A stretch of DNA of 64,000 bases from Cricetomys ansorgei (taxonomy: Eukaryota > Chordata > Mammalia > Rodentia > Nesomyidae), in the NCBI GenBank assembly GCA_026225945.1, contig JAMJFZ010001264.1, forward strand, positions 225,001-289,000, written 5' to 3'. The position numbers and the translations under genes are program-made. This document shows, piece by piece, positions 35,880 to 49,054 of this stretch (the stretch's first letter is position 1; every line of letters starts with the position of its first letter). Under the pieces are notes generated by a model. That model did not search any database and had not been told where the DNA came from. It worked only from the letters and a program-made list of their open reading frames with translations.

Positions 35880-36150
35880 AATTTTAGCTTCTTCGCCAAC
35901 TCTCCAGCCACACGGAAGAGTGTAGTTCCTTTTTCTTTTTTAACTTGAAGGGATCATTAACCCTTTGTTTTTCAGCCTTGCCTGCAAACAATTTAATTTT
36001 ACTTGGACAGTTTATCCTCCTGAAGACTACTAATTAATGCAATAAAATTGGACTGCTCCGAAGAGACATAGTATTCTGCCCACTGAAGTCACGTTCTAAA
36101 TCAGAACAAGCACACTCATCTTATTAATATAAGCTAATAGGATGTCATGC
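35880..36150. promoter_or_regulatory. candidate intronic enhancer around TAATTAATGCAATAA
   Basis: A repeat-poor stretch has CCTTTGTT, CAAACAATTTAATTTTAC and TAATTAATGCAATAA (36031 onward), plus TTATTAATATAAGC. Spaced homeodomain and SOX/TCF-type words suggest a conserved non-coding element. Not testable here. Confidence 0.3.
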
Positions 36151-36514
36151 GTATCACACCCTGTGCCTGGTGTCTACTGGGCAGCTGGACTAATGAGCTT
36201 TTATCTACACTGAGCTGTGAGCCCCGAACAACTGAATTAACTTGTTATGAGCTTCACAGCCTCCCTCTTGGAGGCTGGCCAGATGAAAGCACAGGGCACA
36301 GGCTTTGTTTAGTACATGCATCCACGTCTGACTTGAGCGCCTTGCTGTTGAGGCACAGGAAACTTCTGATACTGTGTTTCTAGTGTGTGACACAATTACT
36401 GGTACAATCTGCGTTTATGCTCCAGTTCAGCAGTTTGGATTGCACATGGAACAATACTTTATGCTGCTAGACTTTGGCATCAGATGGGGAGAAAGAAAAA
36501 TTCAGAGAGGAAAA

Positions 36515-36523
36515 GTGTGTGTG

Positions 36524-36572
<49 letters not shown>
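36515..36572. repeat. (TG)n microsatellite
   Basis: About 27 TG units follow one TTG break. Confidence 0.97.
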
Positions 36573-36574
<2 letters not shown>

Positions 36575-37299
36575 GAAATATAGATGTTAGCCTAAGAACT
36601 CAACAGTACTTTCACCATTCAGGGCCAATGCCAGCCTGTTTCTCTTCATCCTTCCCAAGCACAAGGTCTTCCTTCATGAGCACCATTCTGCTGAGAAAGT
36701 CAGGAGAGGCATCCAGCTGTGGCCAGCAGCCAGCACTCAGGAACAGCTCTCCTCTGGGGACTGTCTGGAAGCCTGAGCAGGATGCCCTGGCTCTGACCTG
36801 CCTGGCCCCTCCCCTAGCCTGGCACAGATCCCTCATCTGCCGTGGACATCTCTGAACAAAGGTGTCTTTCTTGGAACACCTCACCTACAGCCTCACTCAG
36901 GAGCTGGCTTGGCTTTTGTCTGCTCTGCTCCTGAGACTCTTGGAGCTGATTGGAGAGCTTTCCTTGGGCTTGGCTGAAAGGTGGTGTGGGTAGGGAGGGG
37001 AGGGTGGGACTCTGTGAGGAGCAGAGTGTGATTGGGGTTTAAGTGAGCTCTGTCCCACTGGGACCGAAAAGAATGGCTTCAGGAGGAACATGGAGACACC
37101 CATTCTCCAGGGGAGCCTCCCGTTAAGGGCTTCTTTTCCTCACTCAGCAATAACAGCTACACAGCCTGCAGTTGCTCATGACCTGATGTTTTGCAAGGAG
37201 AAGTGATCCTTGGGTCCTTGCAGTAGCTCAGGGAGGCTAACAGGCAAATGAGGGCAGGAGTACACAGAAGAGAATGAGTCCCAGCTGTGTGCTGAGGCA

Positions 37300-37520
37300 A
37301 AGATCACTCATCCCTCCTGAGCCTCAGTTTACTAACCTGGAGAAAGGACAGTGACACACTTCATGCCTCACAGGGTTGTAATAGAAAGAACATGATAGTT
37401 CAGTTGTAAAAGGATCTGTTTCAGGCACCGGGTACTTTGAATCTATCTTGTAGGTGAAGAAATTGAGTCTTGGGATAAGAGTTTTTAACCCAAGGGTATT
37501 GAGCGACTAGCAAAATTAGG
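37300..37520. repeat. MIR-like fragments
   Basis: TGAGCCTCAGTTTACTAACC, followed by a CACAGGGTTGTAATAGAAAG segment and then TTGTAGGTGAAGAAATTGAG, gives MIR-type words, probably from two copies. Confidence 0.55.
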
Positions 37521-38814
37521 AGCAAAACTTCCATCTCCCTTGTGGTTTGAGTTACTTTGTACCACTTCTTGTGTTTCTGACACAATCAAGCTGCAGGTCT
37601 GTGGAGACAAAGCATTAGGACATTACCTGTACTTGGACTTGAACATGGATAGGTGACTGTCATTTGCTTGTGTTTGATTTGAAGTTTAAAAACCTCATTT
37701 TCTCTCTCTTTCCAAGTGTGTGTCAGGGTATGGCCTTGCTACCAAAGCCCTGTGTGTATGGTGGCATGTTCCTGAACCTCTCTGAGGCTGTTTCTTCAGC
37801 AGTTGGGAAGAGAGTTTCATGCTGTTTTGAGCGATGATGAAACATGTAACCTGGACATGCGGCTGGGCATGGAACTGGTGCTTCAGTGGTGGACATGTTC
37901 TTATCACAGAATCCACAGGAGCACAGCAATTCAGAGGCTGATGTCTGTGCCTTCCTTGATCCACACAGTGCCCTGTACCCCGTTTGCTGTGGCTGTGGAA
38001 CCCCCTCCTGCATTACCCATTCTCATCAATGCTGATCACACCACCTCTCTGCCAGTGAACCCCAGACCACCTCTCCATCCTGTATCTCCCCTCCCTGGGG
38101 TTAAGATGTGCAGCCTCTGAGGCTGAGAGGCCCCCTGTACATCCCTCTAGTCCCAAGCATGCTGAGCTCCTCAGGAACACCCACTTCCTCCCTGTTGCTT
38201 TCCAAATCCCCCCTCCTTCCCTGCAGATTTTCTTCAACTACTCACTTCTCCCTTTTCCTAAATGCATTTTTAATTTAAGGCCCTCCCTTCATGAGGACCT
38301 TAACCACTTGCTCTTTTATACTCTTATCACGTCTTTCTTAATACATCTTCACATTCCTTAAGATCAGGGGACCATCCTTGCTCTTCCTGTCTATCCACTC
38401 CTGCACATGACAGTTATGGAGGTGCAAAGGTGCTCAGGGAGAGTTGATGTCAGGAGCCTCTGCTCCCAGCTGATGTCTGGCTTCCCTGCTACTGCACTGT
38501 TTGCTTCCTTGATTTCCTTCCTCCTCTTCCACCTGGAAACCTCTGCTGATACTTTGTCTTATTTATTCTTTGAACTTATGCAGCCTTCTCCAGACCCTTT
38601 CCTCCCTGGGCCTTTTTGGTCTTTCTTTCCTCTGAGCACAAGCTGAGTCTTCCTCATATCTCTATTTGACCCTGTGTCACCCACAAGGCTGATTAACTGA
38701 TTTTCAAGAGCATCATTTAATGAGTAAGTTCAGTCTCTCCCTCTCCTTCTCCCTCCCTACATCTCCCATCTCTCTGTTTATCTCTCCCTCTCTCTGTCTC
38801 CTCTCTCCCTCCCC

Positions 38815-39095
38815 CTTCACTCTGTGTGTGCGCGCGCGCATGTGGAAGACAGAGATCAGCCTTGAATATCTTTCTCAAATGCTATCACCTTGTCTTTTGA
38901 GGCAGGTCTCTCACTGGCCTTGAGCTCTCAAGCAGGGTAGGTGGCTGGCCACCTGAGGAATCCTCCTGCCTCTGCCTTCTCAGCACTGGGATCACTGGTG
39001 TGAGTCACAGTGCCTTAAACATGGATTCTGAGGGCTTGATCTCAGGTCCTACTTGTAAGGTGAGCAGTTTGCCAACTGAAACATCACCCCAGTTC
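38815..39095 (-). repeat. B4 SINE (antisense)
   Basis: TGTGTGTGCGCGCGCGCATG, CAGAGATCAGCCTTG, TCAGCACTGGGATCACTGG and TTTGCCAACTGAAACATCACC follow antisense B4 order. Confidence 0.8.
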
Positions 39096-41644
39096 ATAGT
39101 CATATCTTCGGTTAGACCTTTTTCCTGGTGTGAGCTGAGCTCTCCTTGAAGAGCTGTGCATTTGGCAGTTTGAGAACAGTAGCTGTGCAGACCCTGTATG
39201 GCTGAAGACCTGCACTCTTGCTTCTTGGACTTTAAACATTATTTTGAGTTCATTATATCCTGAGATGACCTCTGCTGTTCTTGAGAGAGATGAAATTCCA
39301 ATCCCACACAGTGCAAGGCAGTGGCTGAAATAGCTTCCTATAGAGCCTGTCATCACAAATCCCCCCGATTTCTTCCCCTGCTCCCTCTACTTACAACACA
39401 TCCCAGAGCTTTCATCCACTCCCCCAGCCTGCGAGACATTTATGAGGCTCATCACTGGGATGCACGGAGGCCTGTTCTAGTCTCCTCCCTCTTCTAGCAT
39501 GAAGATCTTTTGTCCCTCTCCCTCACTCTCACCTCCTCGACCAAGGTCTGTTATCTTATACCCTGTTTATGGGCTGTTGGGATTTTTCCAACAACCTGAA
39601 ATGAATCTGTAGGGCCCCACAGGTAGTGCTGCTTGGTCTGGCCGTAAAGCATGCCTGGCTCTTTCATCTGCAATTGTTTATATCATAAATGAGTGGGTGG
39701 AAAGACAGTGGGGAAGTAGCCTCCCTGAACCAGTCCAGACTCTAAAAAAAAAGAAAGAAATGGGAAAGAAAAAGAAAATGGGAAAGAAAAGCCCTGAGAA
39801 ACATGTTCAAACTCTGTGCCAAGCTAATTAATGCCACTCTGGTAGGCTGTACAGAGAGACTTACTCTCTGGGTTTCCACACTAGGAATCAGATTTATGCT
39901 GTTCTTGTGTCTAAATGGCCTCCTGGGATGCTGACATTTGTTGTTGGAGAGCTGAGAGTGGTGTTCCTTTCATCTCTGCTGAGGAATGTCACCTTGAATT
40001 ATGAGGGATAGCACCAGCCTACATCTGGGTGTGGGAGGCTCTGCGATGGAGGGTGCCTGCTCTCTTCTCTCTACATCTTCAGTATTTGAAGGTTTTCTAC
40101 CATCTTCTGCCTCTCAGTACTCCAGCTGACCCTGGGAGAAATATTCTACACTGCATATTCTCATGGAGAAGTTTGTGCAGTCTGGCAAGTCTGCCCTGGA
40201 GAAGGAAAGAAGAGAGGAGCCTTAGTGAATATCCCAGAGCAGTTTAGAGCATCCCCTGGAAAGACACAGGACATCCCAGGCTCCTAGTATTTACACACCA
40301 TAATGCGGTGGTTGGAGGACAGGGATGATCAGCTTCTGAGATCCAAATTACCTGCCACTCTCCATCTTTAGGATCGGACTCACCCAGACCCACCAGGGTA
40401 ACTGGAGTCCACACTGGTGACTGTTCAGGTGGCACCATCCCAGTTAAAATGTATGCATGTTATTGACCATGGTAGAGAATGTATCAGATCCTGCTACCTA
40501 TCCATATCCACTTCACATCGTACCGAATGAGTGGTTCCTTTTGCCCCAGAATCAGGGTCCAGAAGAATGGGACATTGGTATAGGATGCATATGTTTAGAT
40601 GGAGAGGCAGGAGGTTGGGTGAAATTGAGGGCAAAGGTCACCAAACTGAAGCACACAATCTACATCTGGCCTGGTGTCTGTTGTGGCAATGCAGGTCTAT
40701 TGGACACAGTTATGCACATCCCTTTGCCCTTGGGCTATGGTGCAGTGCTGGGGGTAGAGTGGAGAGTGAGCTGAGACCAGAGCGCTGGCAAAGATGAAAG
40801 GATTTACTCTCAGAAATTTTACAGAGAGTTTGGAGACTTCTGCAGAGGGAGAATGGGACCATGTAGATAACATGGCACACTGTTTTCCTGGAGAGGTCCA
40901 GCATATATGGGCCATTATTTTTATTTTAGGTTTTACATGTTCATTAGTCATATGATCCAAAGCTTCACTATCCATTCGCATCACACTGTGAGAGAAATGA
41001 CTATAAAGGAATCAGACTTACTTCATAAGACACTTGCAAACACCATTGTATTGACACCGCTGGCAGAGGACACACTGAAGATCTTCCAGTTTCATTTTAA
41101 AACATACTCCATTCTGAGGCTCCTTGGTTCTCATTTGCAGTGCCAGTCTACAGACTCATCCCATTCTTAGCTGCCTGCCTTCAGGGGAGCTGCATGTTAC
41201 TTGGACTGGGATGTCAGTCATTCCCATTTCCTTAGAAGTGTCACTGAAGGATTAGTTAGATCAGAAATTCCATTTTACCCTCATCAGGTGTTGAGAAAGT
41301 CTCCAACGTACTTAAGGCCTTGCGAGGGTGAATCTATAAGGATATGACTTCCTTTTTCTACCTGTAGCCTCTTGGGGGAATCATCTTATTTTACTGAGGT
41401 TTTGCTTTCAATGTTTATTTTCTTCTTGCTCTCCTGCAAACCTCCCTAGGATTGCCTTGAAAACCCTTTGCCCAGGTGTGACTAAGATCAACTGCGACAT
41501 CACTCCTGGGAAAGAGCAGCTTCAGAGCTGAAGGAACTAGGGGCATCACCTCCTCATGAGGACTCTGGTGCTAATGCTCCTTAATCTCTCAGGGTCTTTT
41601 ACTTGTACTTTTCCTGGGAAAGGGCGTAAGGAGATTATAACCTT

Positions 41645-41765
41645 TCTACATGTATGTTAAGCATTTCCTATGCACTGGGGTCCTGTGAGCGTCTTTGTAC
41701 ATAGCACCAGTGTTTCTGGGACTCCCACAGGGCGAATGCTACTGTCATCAGTATGTAGTGGAGGA
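41645..41765. repeat. MIR-like fragment
   Basis: TTAAGCATTTCCTATGCACTGG, then ATGCTACTGTCATCAGTATG, is MIR-like. Confidence 0.45.
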
Positions 41766-42419
41766 AAATGACTGGGGGATTGGGGACATGATATGACTGA
41801 GAAAGGGCTATCCTCACAGCAAGGGGCGGGGGTGCCTGCCTACCTCAACTTCCTTTCTTCAGTTCAAGGGATTCACAATTGAGTGTCCCTTCACATTCAA
41901 ATTATATGTTTTCAAAGTGCATAGAAAGGGTAAAATGTTATTCTTTCATATAAAAGAAATCTTTGGCTCTGGAAGAATCCCAATTTAGAACCTCAGCTCA
42001 TATCCTACCTGAACAATCATGTACAAATGCACATCCTTTATGGAAAAGGTAGGAATAAAGAAATGGTATGTGGCATGCAACGGCATGTATTGTGGACTTT
42101 CAAAAAGTAGCCAGGGGAACCAGAGCAAGGCCACCACCTGAGGTAAGGGTTTCACTGCAAGAAGGGGAGCTTTCTAAGACCAGAGATAATGGAGGGTCTT
42201 CCTCCGATGGCTTGGATCTGCATCTCTCAATGGCTCCTAATGTACATGGTAAAGAGAAGTAACTCACCCTCTCATTTCTTAAACCCCAGAAAAACCTTCT
42301 GAACCTCTGGGAAATACTTGTATGAGATTCTTTCTACTTTGGGCATTTGTGAGTCATTGTCAATTGTATATCCTGTAAGTGCTTAGCTCTAATTGAGACA
42401 TCTTAGTCTATTACCCTCC

Positions 42420-42835
42420 TACTGGCCAGCCAAGGCTCAGGGGACATCATGAGAGAGGAGGCAGAAAGAAAGAGTCAATGGATAGCAGCTATGAAATGCT
42501 GTCTTCTGCATATGACATAACTAGCTGGATATGACATGACTATTGCACTCCTGAATTAATAGCACTGGTATTACTTACACAAGACCTGCACAAGATCAAG
42601 TCAGCCAAGATTCTAGCATATATGGGGAGGGAACTCACAGGCTCCACCCTCAATGAGAACCTATTGGTAGTTGGTGGCTACTTGGGGAGGGAGCATTCTT
42701 TGGAGGTGTGGACACTGGTAGGTCGCCATGCTCCAGTAGATGACCCCGCATCCATACACATATGGGAACTCTAAATGGACTTAGTGAATTATTAAAAATG
42801 CAAGAAGACATGAAATCGAGAGGCTGACTTGTGTG
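42420..42835 (+). mobile_element. Lx-type rodent L1 3' fragment
   Basis: AAGACCTGCACAAGATCAAG, a CAAGATTCTAGCATATATGG segment, CATGCTCCAGTAGATGACC and CACATATGGGAACTCTAAATGG are hallmark words of the 3' end of old rodent L1 (Lx). The copy is degenerate, with no intact ORF2. Confidence 0.75.
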
Positions 42836-42879
42836 AGAATATCTGAGGGCAGTTGGAGCGGAGAAATGGAGGTATATAT

Positions 42880-42982
42880 ATTTCCTTTCATTTTTTTCTT
42901 TCCTTCTCCTCCTCCTCCTCCTCCTCTCCCTCCTCTTCCCTCCTCCTTCTCCATCCCTTCCTCTTCCTCCTCCTCTTTTTGG
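42880..42982. repeat. pyrimidine-rich (TCC)n tract
   Basis: About 100 bases are almost pure C/T on +. It abuts the 3' (A-tail) side of the antisense B1 that follows, so it probably expanded from the B1 tail. It may form triplex DNA. Confidence 0.9.
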
Positions 42983-43121
42983 TTTTTCAGACAGGTTTTT
43001 TTCTGTGTAGTCCTGGCTGCCCTGGAATTCACTCTGTAGACCAGGCTGGCCTTGAACTCAGAGATTTCCCCTGCCTCGGCCTCCCAAGTGCTGACATTAA
43101 AGATGTGAGCCACCACCTGGC
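42983..43121 (-). repeat. B1 SINE (antisense)
   Basis: TTTTTCAGACAGGTTTTTTTC, then GACCAGGCTGGCCTTGAACTC and GCCTCCCAAGTGCTGACATTAAAG, is a near-complete reverse B1. Confidence 0.95.
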
Positions 43122-43345
43122 AGTAATTATATTTCATTATATACATATATGAAATTCTCAAAGAATAAAAAGGAGAAAATACTCACCCCTGTATTACTTA
43201 CTATTCACTGAGTTGAAGTATTTTTCTTAGGGAGTTGCTTGTTTTATAGACCAGAAGTTTTGATGAATTGTTAGCGTTACCTGGTCATTCCCAGCCATCT
43301 GTATCTATAGGTAATGTGATGCTGCTTCTTGATGACCCTTTAAAC

Positions 43346-43568
43346 CACTGCTTCTCACCCTTCCTAATGCCGAGACCCTTCAATACAGTTCCTCATGTTT
43401 GGTGACCTTCATCCATAAAATTATTTTTGTTGCTACTTCATAACTGTAATTTTGCTGCTGTTGTGAATTGCAATGTAAATATCTGATACGCAGATAGTCT
43501 TAGGCGACCCTCGTGAAAGGGTCATTAGACCCCCAAAGGGGTGACAACCCATAGGTTAAGAACTTCAG
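43346..43568 (+). mobile_element. URR1-like hAT (MER1-type) transposon with 8 bp target duplication
   Basis: The element starts CACTGCTTCTCACCC and ends GGTTAAGAACTTCAG, degenerate terminal inverted repeats. Its interior has TAAAATTATTTTTGTTGCTAC and CCCCCAAAGGGGTGACAACCC as in the ubiquitous rodent repeat URR1. CTTTAAAC flanks both sides exactly (43338-43345 and 43569-43576), the 8 bp duplication of hAT transposons. It is non-autonomous and carries no transposase. Confidence 0.9.
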
Positions 43569-43694
43569 CTTTAAACAATAACATTTCCTACCTCCTTGTC
43601 GTAGCTAATTTTTTGACATAGTTCTGGGAAGTTATGCCTGAGCTTTTCAGATTTAGTATTAAAAAATGACATCAAGGAAATCACACTAGTAACC

Positions 43695-43890
43695 AACAGT
43701 TACTGGGTATAGGTTATGTGTTGAACAGCATGTTGAATATCTTACTAATATTGGTTCATTTAATCTCTGCAACAATCCTATGGAATCAAGCCCTCTCATG
43801 TCATGATTCTTCATTTGAAAAATGGAGTCAGAGTTAATTAGCTAGTGTAAGGCCACGCAGCTGATAAATGTACAGTCAGGACTTCATGGT
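43695..43890 (+). repeat. MIR element
   Basis: GGTTCATTTAATCTCTGCAAC, CCTATGGAATC and GTAAGGCCACGCAGCTGATAAATG are in MIR order. Confidence 0.75.
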
Positions 43891-44126
43891 GTTATAAAGC
43901 CCTGTGGGCATGTATAATTGTGGACTTTGTAGCTCTTGCCTCTGAGCTTTAGAAGTGTTTTCTTAGCCTCTTTCTGGAAGCTTTTAGACCAGCACCACAC
44001 AGGTTACTGTGCTCGTGCCTAAAGCCATCCTGGGGACGTGGCATCCCAGAGCTTATTATGGACCATCATCCTTCTTTACAAGGTGCATGTGGGGTCTGGG
44101 GCTACTTTTCTCTGCTTCTTTTTCAG

Positions 44127-44299
44127 GCAAAAGTGATGATGAAGAGAGTCTTTGCAAGTCAGCCCATGGGTCAGGGAAAGGAGCGTCAGAGGACGGCAAG
44201 GACCATAAGCGACCCAAACGCCCCAGAACCATCTTGACGACCCAGCAGAGGAGAGCATTCAAGGCCTCGTTTGAAGTATCCTCCAAGCCTTGCAGAAAG
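44127..44299 (+). CDS. Lmx1a: Lmx1a exon encoding linker and homeodomain N-half (residues 166-223)
   Basis: The acceptor is CTTTTTCAG|GC and the donor is AAG|GTATAA. At 173 bp, 2 bases complete Gly166 and 57 codons follow, ending in phase 0. It encodes an acidic/basic linker ([14 protein letters not shown] then SGKGASEDG) and the first 29 homeodomain residues from Pro195: the [10 protein letters not shown]-terminal arm that enters the minor groove, helix 1 ([13 protein letters not shown]) and the loop with SSKPCRK. Residue 181 is Ser, where I recall Ala in the human protein. The donor GTATAA is weaker than consensus but splices in frame to the next exon. Confidence 0.97.
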
Positions 44300-44489
44300 G
44301 TATAAGCAGGGGCAAGTTAGAAGGGAGCAAGACCCCTCATCTGTGTGCAGCTGGACTCCCCTAGGATATTAGAGGGTGGGTAGAGTCTGTGGGGCCTGTG
44401 ACTCAGAGTCTGTGAAGGAGGCTCCAAGGATAGATAAGCTCTGGCCTGGAAAGTAATAGGCTCTCTCCCAACTTCATATGTGCATACCA

Positions 44490-44615
44490 ACTCCCAAGGG
44501 CCCTGACTAATAACAACAAAGAACTATGACTAGTAATTAAATCATTGTGATAATAAGTACTAATTGTGATATAAACAAGATGCCATAACAAGGACTATAT
44601 AAATACAGTAGTTTG
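44490..44615. promoter_or_regulatory. candidate regulatory stretch with TAATTA and SOX-like words
   Basis: AACAACAAAG, TAATTA (44534-44539), ATCATTGTGAT and TAATTGTGATATAAACAAG lie within 125 bp, about 200-300 bp past the homeobox exon. It is repeat-free and predicted by motif only. Confidence 0.25.
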
Positions 44616-45059
44616 CAATTTGTGTTTTTATGGGGGTATCTTGGCTTATTCTCCTGGTGGGGTGACTTGGGGATTCCCTGGAGGTTCATTCCTTCCAGTG
44701 ATACTTTCAACTGAATGGACGTGCTCTGGCCTTCTCACTACTTCTAGTTATATGTGCTGGTCAAAATTTAGCCTTGTAACCACACTTCCTCCGCGGGAAG
44801 TTAGGGAATGAGTCTACCAAGAGACCCGTGCCTTGCCAACACGCAGGTACTCAACTCCTTATGGTAGAGAGGGAAAGGTAAATATTGGGGCCATCGAGGA
44901 GTCCCTACCACAAAGATGTGTGCCTGTTTATCAAGCACTCCTTACTCAATTGACCCCTGCCATGCTTTACACTAGGTACTATATATTTTTTGCAGAATAA
45001 AAATGTTTCTTTTTAAAAGTCATGTGGCAAATACTATTTAGTATTGCTGTCTTAGACAC

Positions 45060-45430
45060 AAGTCCCTGCGTTAGTGAGCCTTTACTGTGATGAAGAAACA
45101 GGCCAAAGGCTTAGTGGTCCTCTGCAAACATTCACACTTCCGTTTCCTACTCATGAGCCCGGCATTGGCTGTGGCCTGGCTAGATTTGGGTTTAGGCCTG
45201 TCATTTGTGGGTCTAGCCCAAAGAAACAATGTTCTTGTTCTCATGAGGATGGGAGCAAGCAAGAGGCTATACAAGAACAGAAAGCTATGGACGTCTTCTT
45301 GCTACATGATTTGTATTACATCCACTTGGATTCCATAGCAAGCCAAGGCGCTTAGCTCAGTGTGAGAACAGATGCCTAGCTTGTGCACGGAGTAGGGGAA
45401 GGACTACTAGGTATTTGTGGAGCAATAATA
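45060..45430 (-). repeat. ancient LTR-like remnant
   Basis: GAGCCTTTACTGTGATGAAG, CATTGGCTGTGGCCTGGCTAG and GGAGCAATAATATACTC recall an old mammalian repeat. The class is uncertain. Confidence 0.3.
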
Positions 45431-46388
45431 TACTCTGTCACAACTTTGACCTGGGAAAAGATTGACCTATGGATTCTTTCCTTTCCATGTCCTTGCAACT
45501 CCCTACACTTCAAGGGAGTTACATACACAGAGACCATTTACAATGAGGAGGACATGCATATACACAAGTGTCACACCAGGGAGAAGCTATGACAACATAA
45601 CAGAGAGGCTGCTGGGAGCTATGGGAAAGGGGAAGGCCATTTTGTGTAGGCATCTGCTTTGGGGATCCGGTGACTTCTGATCTGGGCCTCTGTGGCATGG
45701 ATAAGGGCTCAGCAGGTACAAGGGTCTCTATGTCTACTTCTTAGTGACTTAGTAGATGCACATTCCTCAGGAAACTACCATACTCATCTCCGTTCTAAGC
45801 TTCAGCCCAATTACATGGTCAAGGTGAAGTGTTCCCTGTAGCCTCCGCCGAGCCTGCTCATGCATCTATTTAAGTTCTTTCCAACCATCTTCTCTGGGAT
45901 CTGTCAAGAAGGAGAATTGTCTCTGAGTCCCTCTCCCCATCACACCGGCCACTCACCATATGCCTGGATGGCCTTCATAACCAAACACATCTCTTTGTTA
46001 TCGGGATCCCCACTGTCCTTATTTCCATATGACCCCAGTGCATTCACCAGCGTCAGAGTTGTCCACCTTGCTCTGCTAGATTACAGATGGCCCTCTTGGG
46101 TTTTATATCCCCTTTGGGAAGGGTTCCCTCAGGAAATTCTGAATTTTCACAAGACATACAAAGTTGCTTGGAGCTAGAAAGACAGAGTTCGAAATTTAAG
46201 TCAATGGCAAGAGCACAAAAGAGGACCATTTGTTTCTGCAAAGAAATTTTCACTTTAGTTCTCCTCAAGTAGGTTAAAGCATACGAAACCCTACAGCTAA
46301 AGAGCAGATGACTCCAGTAGACCCCATAAAACCCTAAATTCAGAGTACGAGAAACCCAAGTACCTCCTGGGAATGTGCATCTACATAG

Positions 46389-47988
<1,600 letters not shown>

Positions 47989-48058
47989 ATGAAGAAGCTG
48001 GCCAGGCGGCAGCAGCAACAACAGCAGGATCAGCAGAACACACAGAGGCTGAGTTCTG
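47989..48058 (+). CDS. Lmx1a: Lmx1a exon encoding homeodomain end and Gln-rich tract (residues 250-273)
   Basis: At 70 bp it holds 23 codons plus the first base of Ala273. The acceptor is CTCATCAG|ATG and the donor TCTG|GTAAGC. It starts MKKLARR, which ends the homeodomain (to residue 254) and adds basic residues. Six glutamines follow (257-262, mixed CAG/CAA), then Asp and two more Gln. This tract is the start of the C-terminal regulatory region. The mix of CAG and CAA codons should limit repeat slippage. Confidence 0.96.
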
Positions 48059-48749
48059 GTAAGCTGCTGGCTCCTTTCCAGCCAGTCTTTGCTGCTGTCC
48101 AGCTCTCTCCTACCTGAGGCCTCCAACTGTGGCTGTTTGAGTGATATTTCCTCAATCAGTGACATCCATCCACACCTGTTTGAGAGGTGATCAATTTAAG
48201 TGAAGACTGAGCCACTAGGTATCCTGCGAGTGTGAGGGCACCTGAGCTACACATGTGGTGCAGTTGACTGGCTGTGGAAAAGCCCCTTGTCTGGCCCCTG
48301 CCAGTGCCAGGACCATGTGCGGAGTCAAAGGCGTGTCGAGTTTCTCTTCTCACCCAGTCCGCCTCATTCTAAGCAAATCCATTTACTTTATAAAAGATAC
48401 TTCAGACTTAGCCCTTCTGGTAGCTTTCCATCTGTGATAAATTTCTTGAGATAATCAACTTAGAGGGGCTAAATGCTTATTTAGGTTCATGAAACCAGGG
48501 GTTTCAGCCCGTAGCTGCTTGGTCTTTGTTTTAGGGCTTATGGTGAGATAGAGCATCATAGCAGACAGACGTGTGGTGGAAATCTGTTCAGTTCCTGGTG
48601 TTCAGGAAGCTGAAAGGGCCAACAGTCCTCATCTCATCAGCCCCTTTTGAGGGCATCTCCAGTGACCTGACTTCCTAAAGGCTCCGTCTCCTAAACTTTA
48701 GGACTTAAATGGTCCACCACTACCCCTACCATGCCACTGATCACCTGCC

Positions 48750-48990
48750 CTCTAGCCTACTGGTCCAGAGAAAACATTGTTTTTAAGAATATAGAATTGA
48801 CTTTCATATCTCCTTGAAACTTGTAGTTGAACAGAATAATTCACAGTGAAAAACAAAATCATTGTCTCTTTTATTTTACGACTGTCTTTTAGTACAAGAT
48901 CTTTACCATAGACGGCAAACAGAGCAATAAAGGAGGCTTTTACTTCTTTGGTTTCCAACATTAATTTATATATTTTATGTATTTATGTAT
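48750..48990. promoter_or_regulatory. candidate intronic regulatory stretch
   Basis: A repeat-free AT-rich segment has AACATTGTTTTTAAG, AATAATTCACAG, CAAAATCATTGTCTC and ACATTAATTTATATATTTTATG. These are SOX- and homeodomain-type words. Prediction only. Confidence 0.25.
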
Positions 48991-49054
48991 TTTGCTATTT
49001 TAAGAGCCAAAGCATAACACACCTTTCCAAATACATAGAATAATGAAGGTAACA

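Larger units (their letters stand above)
9700..44126 (+). other. Lmx1a: 34.4 kb Lmx1a intron between LIM2 and homeobox exons
   Basis: It is bounded by a GTGAGT donor and a TTTTTCAG acceptor, with a phase-1 junction (G|GC, Gly166). It contains many SINEs, LTR remnants, long microsatellites, a CpG island with clustered transcription-factor motifs, and several repeat-poor AT-rich tracts, all listed separately. Stretches at 12220-12740, 13215-14730, 15510-16600, 17650-19180, 25640-26790, 28390-29335, 32620-34690, 36600-37300, 37520-38810, 39100-39800, 39860-41640 and 41760-42420 hold no gene or repeat I can name. No additional in-frame exon is needed, since the flanking exons join to the expected protein length. 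Confidence 0.93.

Noticed and set aside
48740..48760. CTCF-like CCTGCCCTCTAGCC
   Set aside because: The 5' half of the reversed motif has at least two mismatches to consensus.
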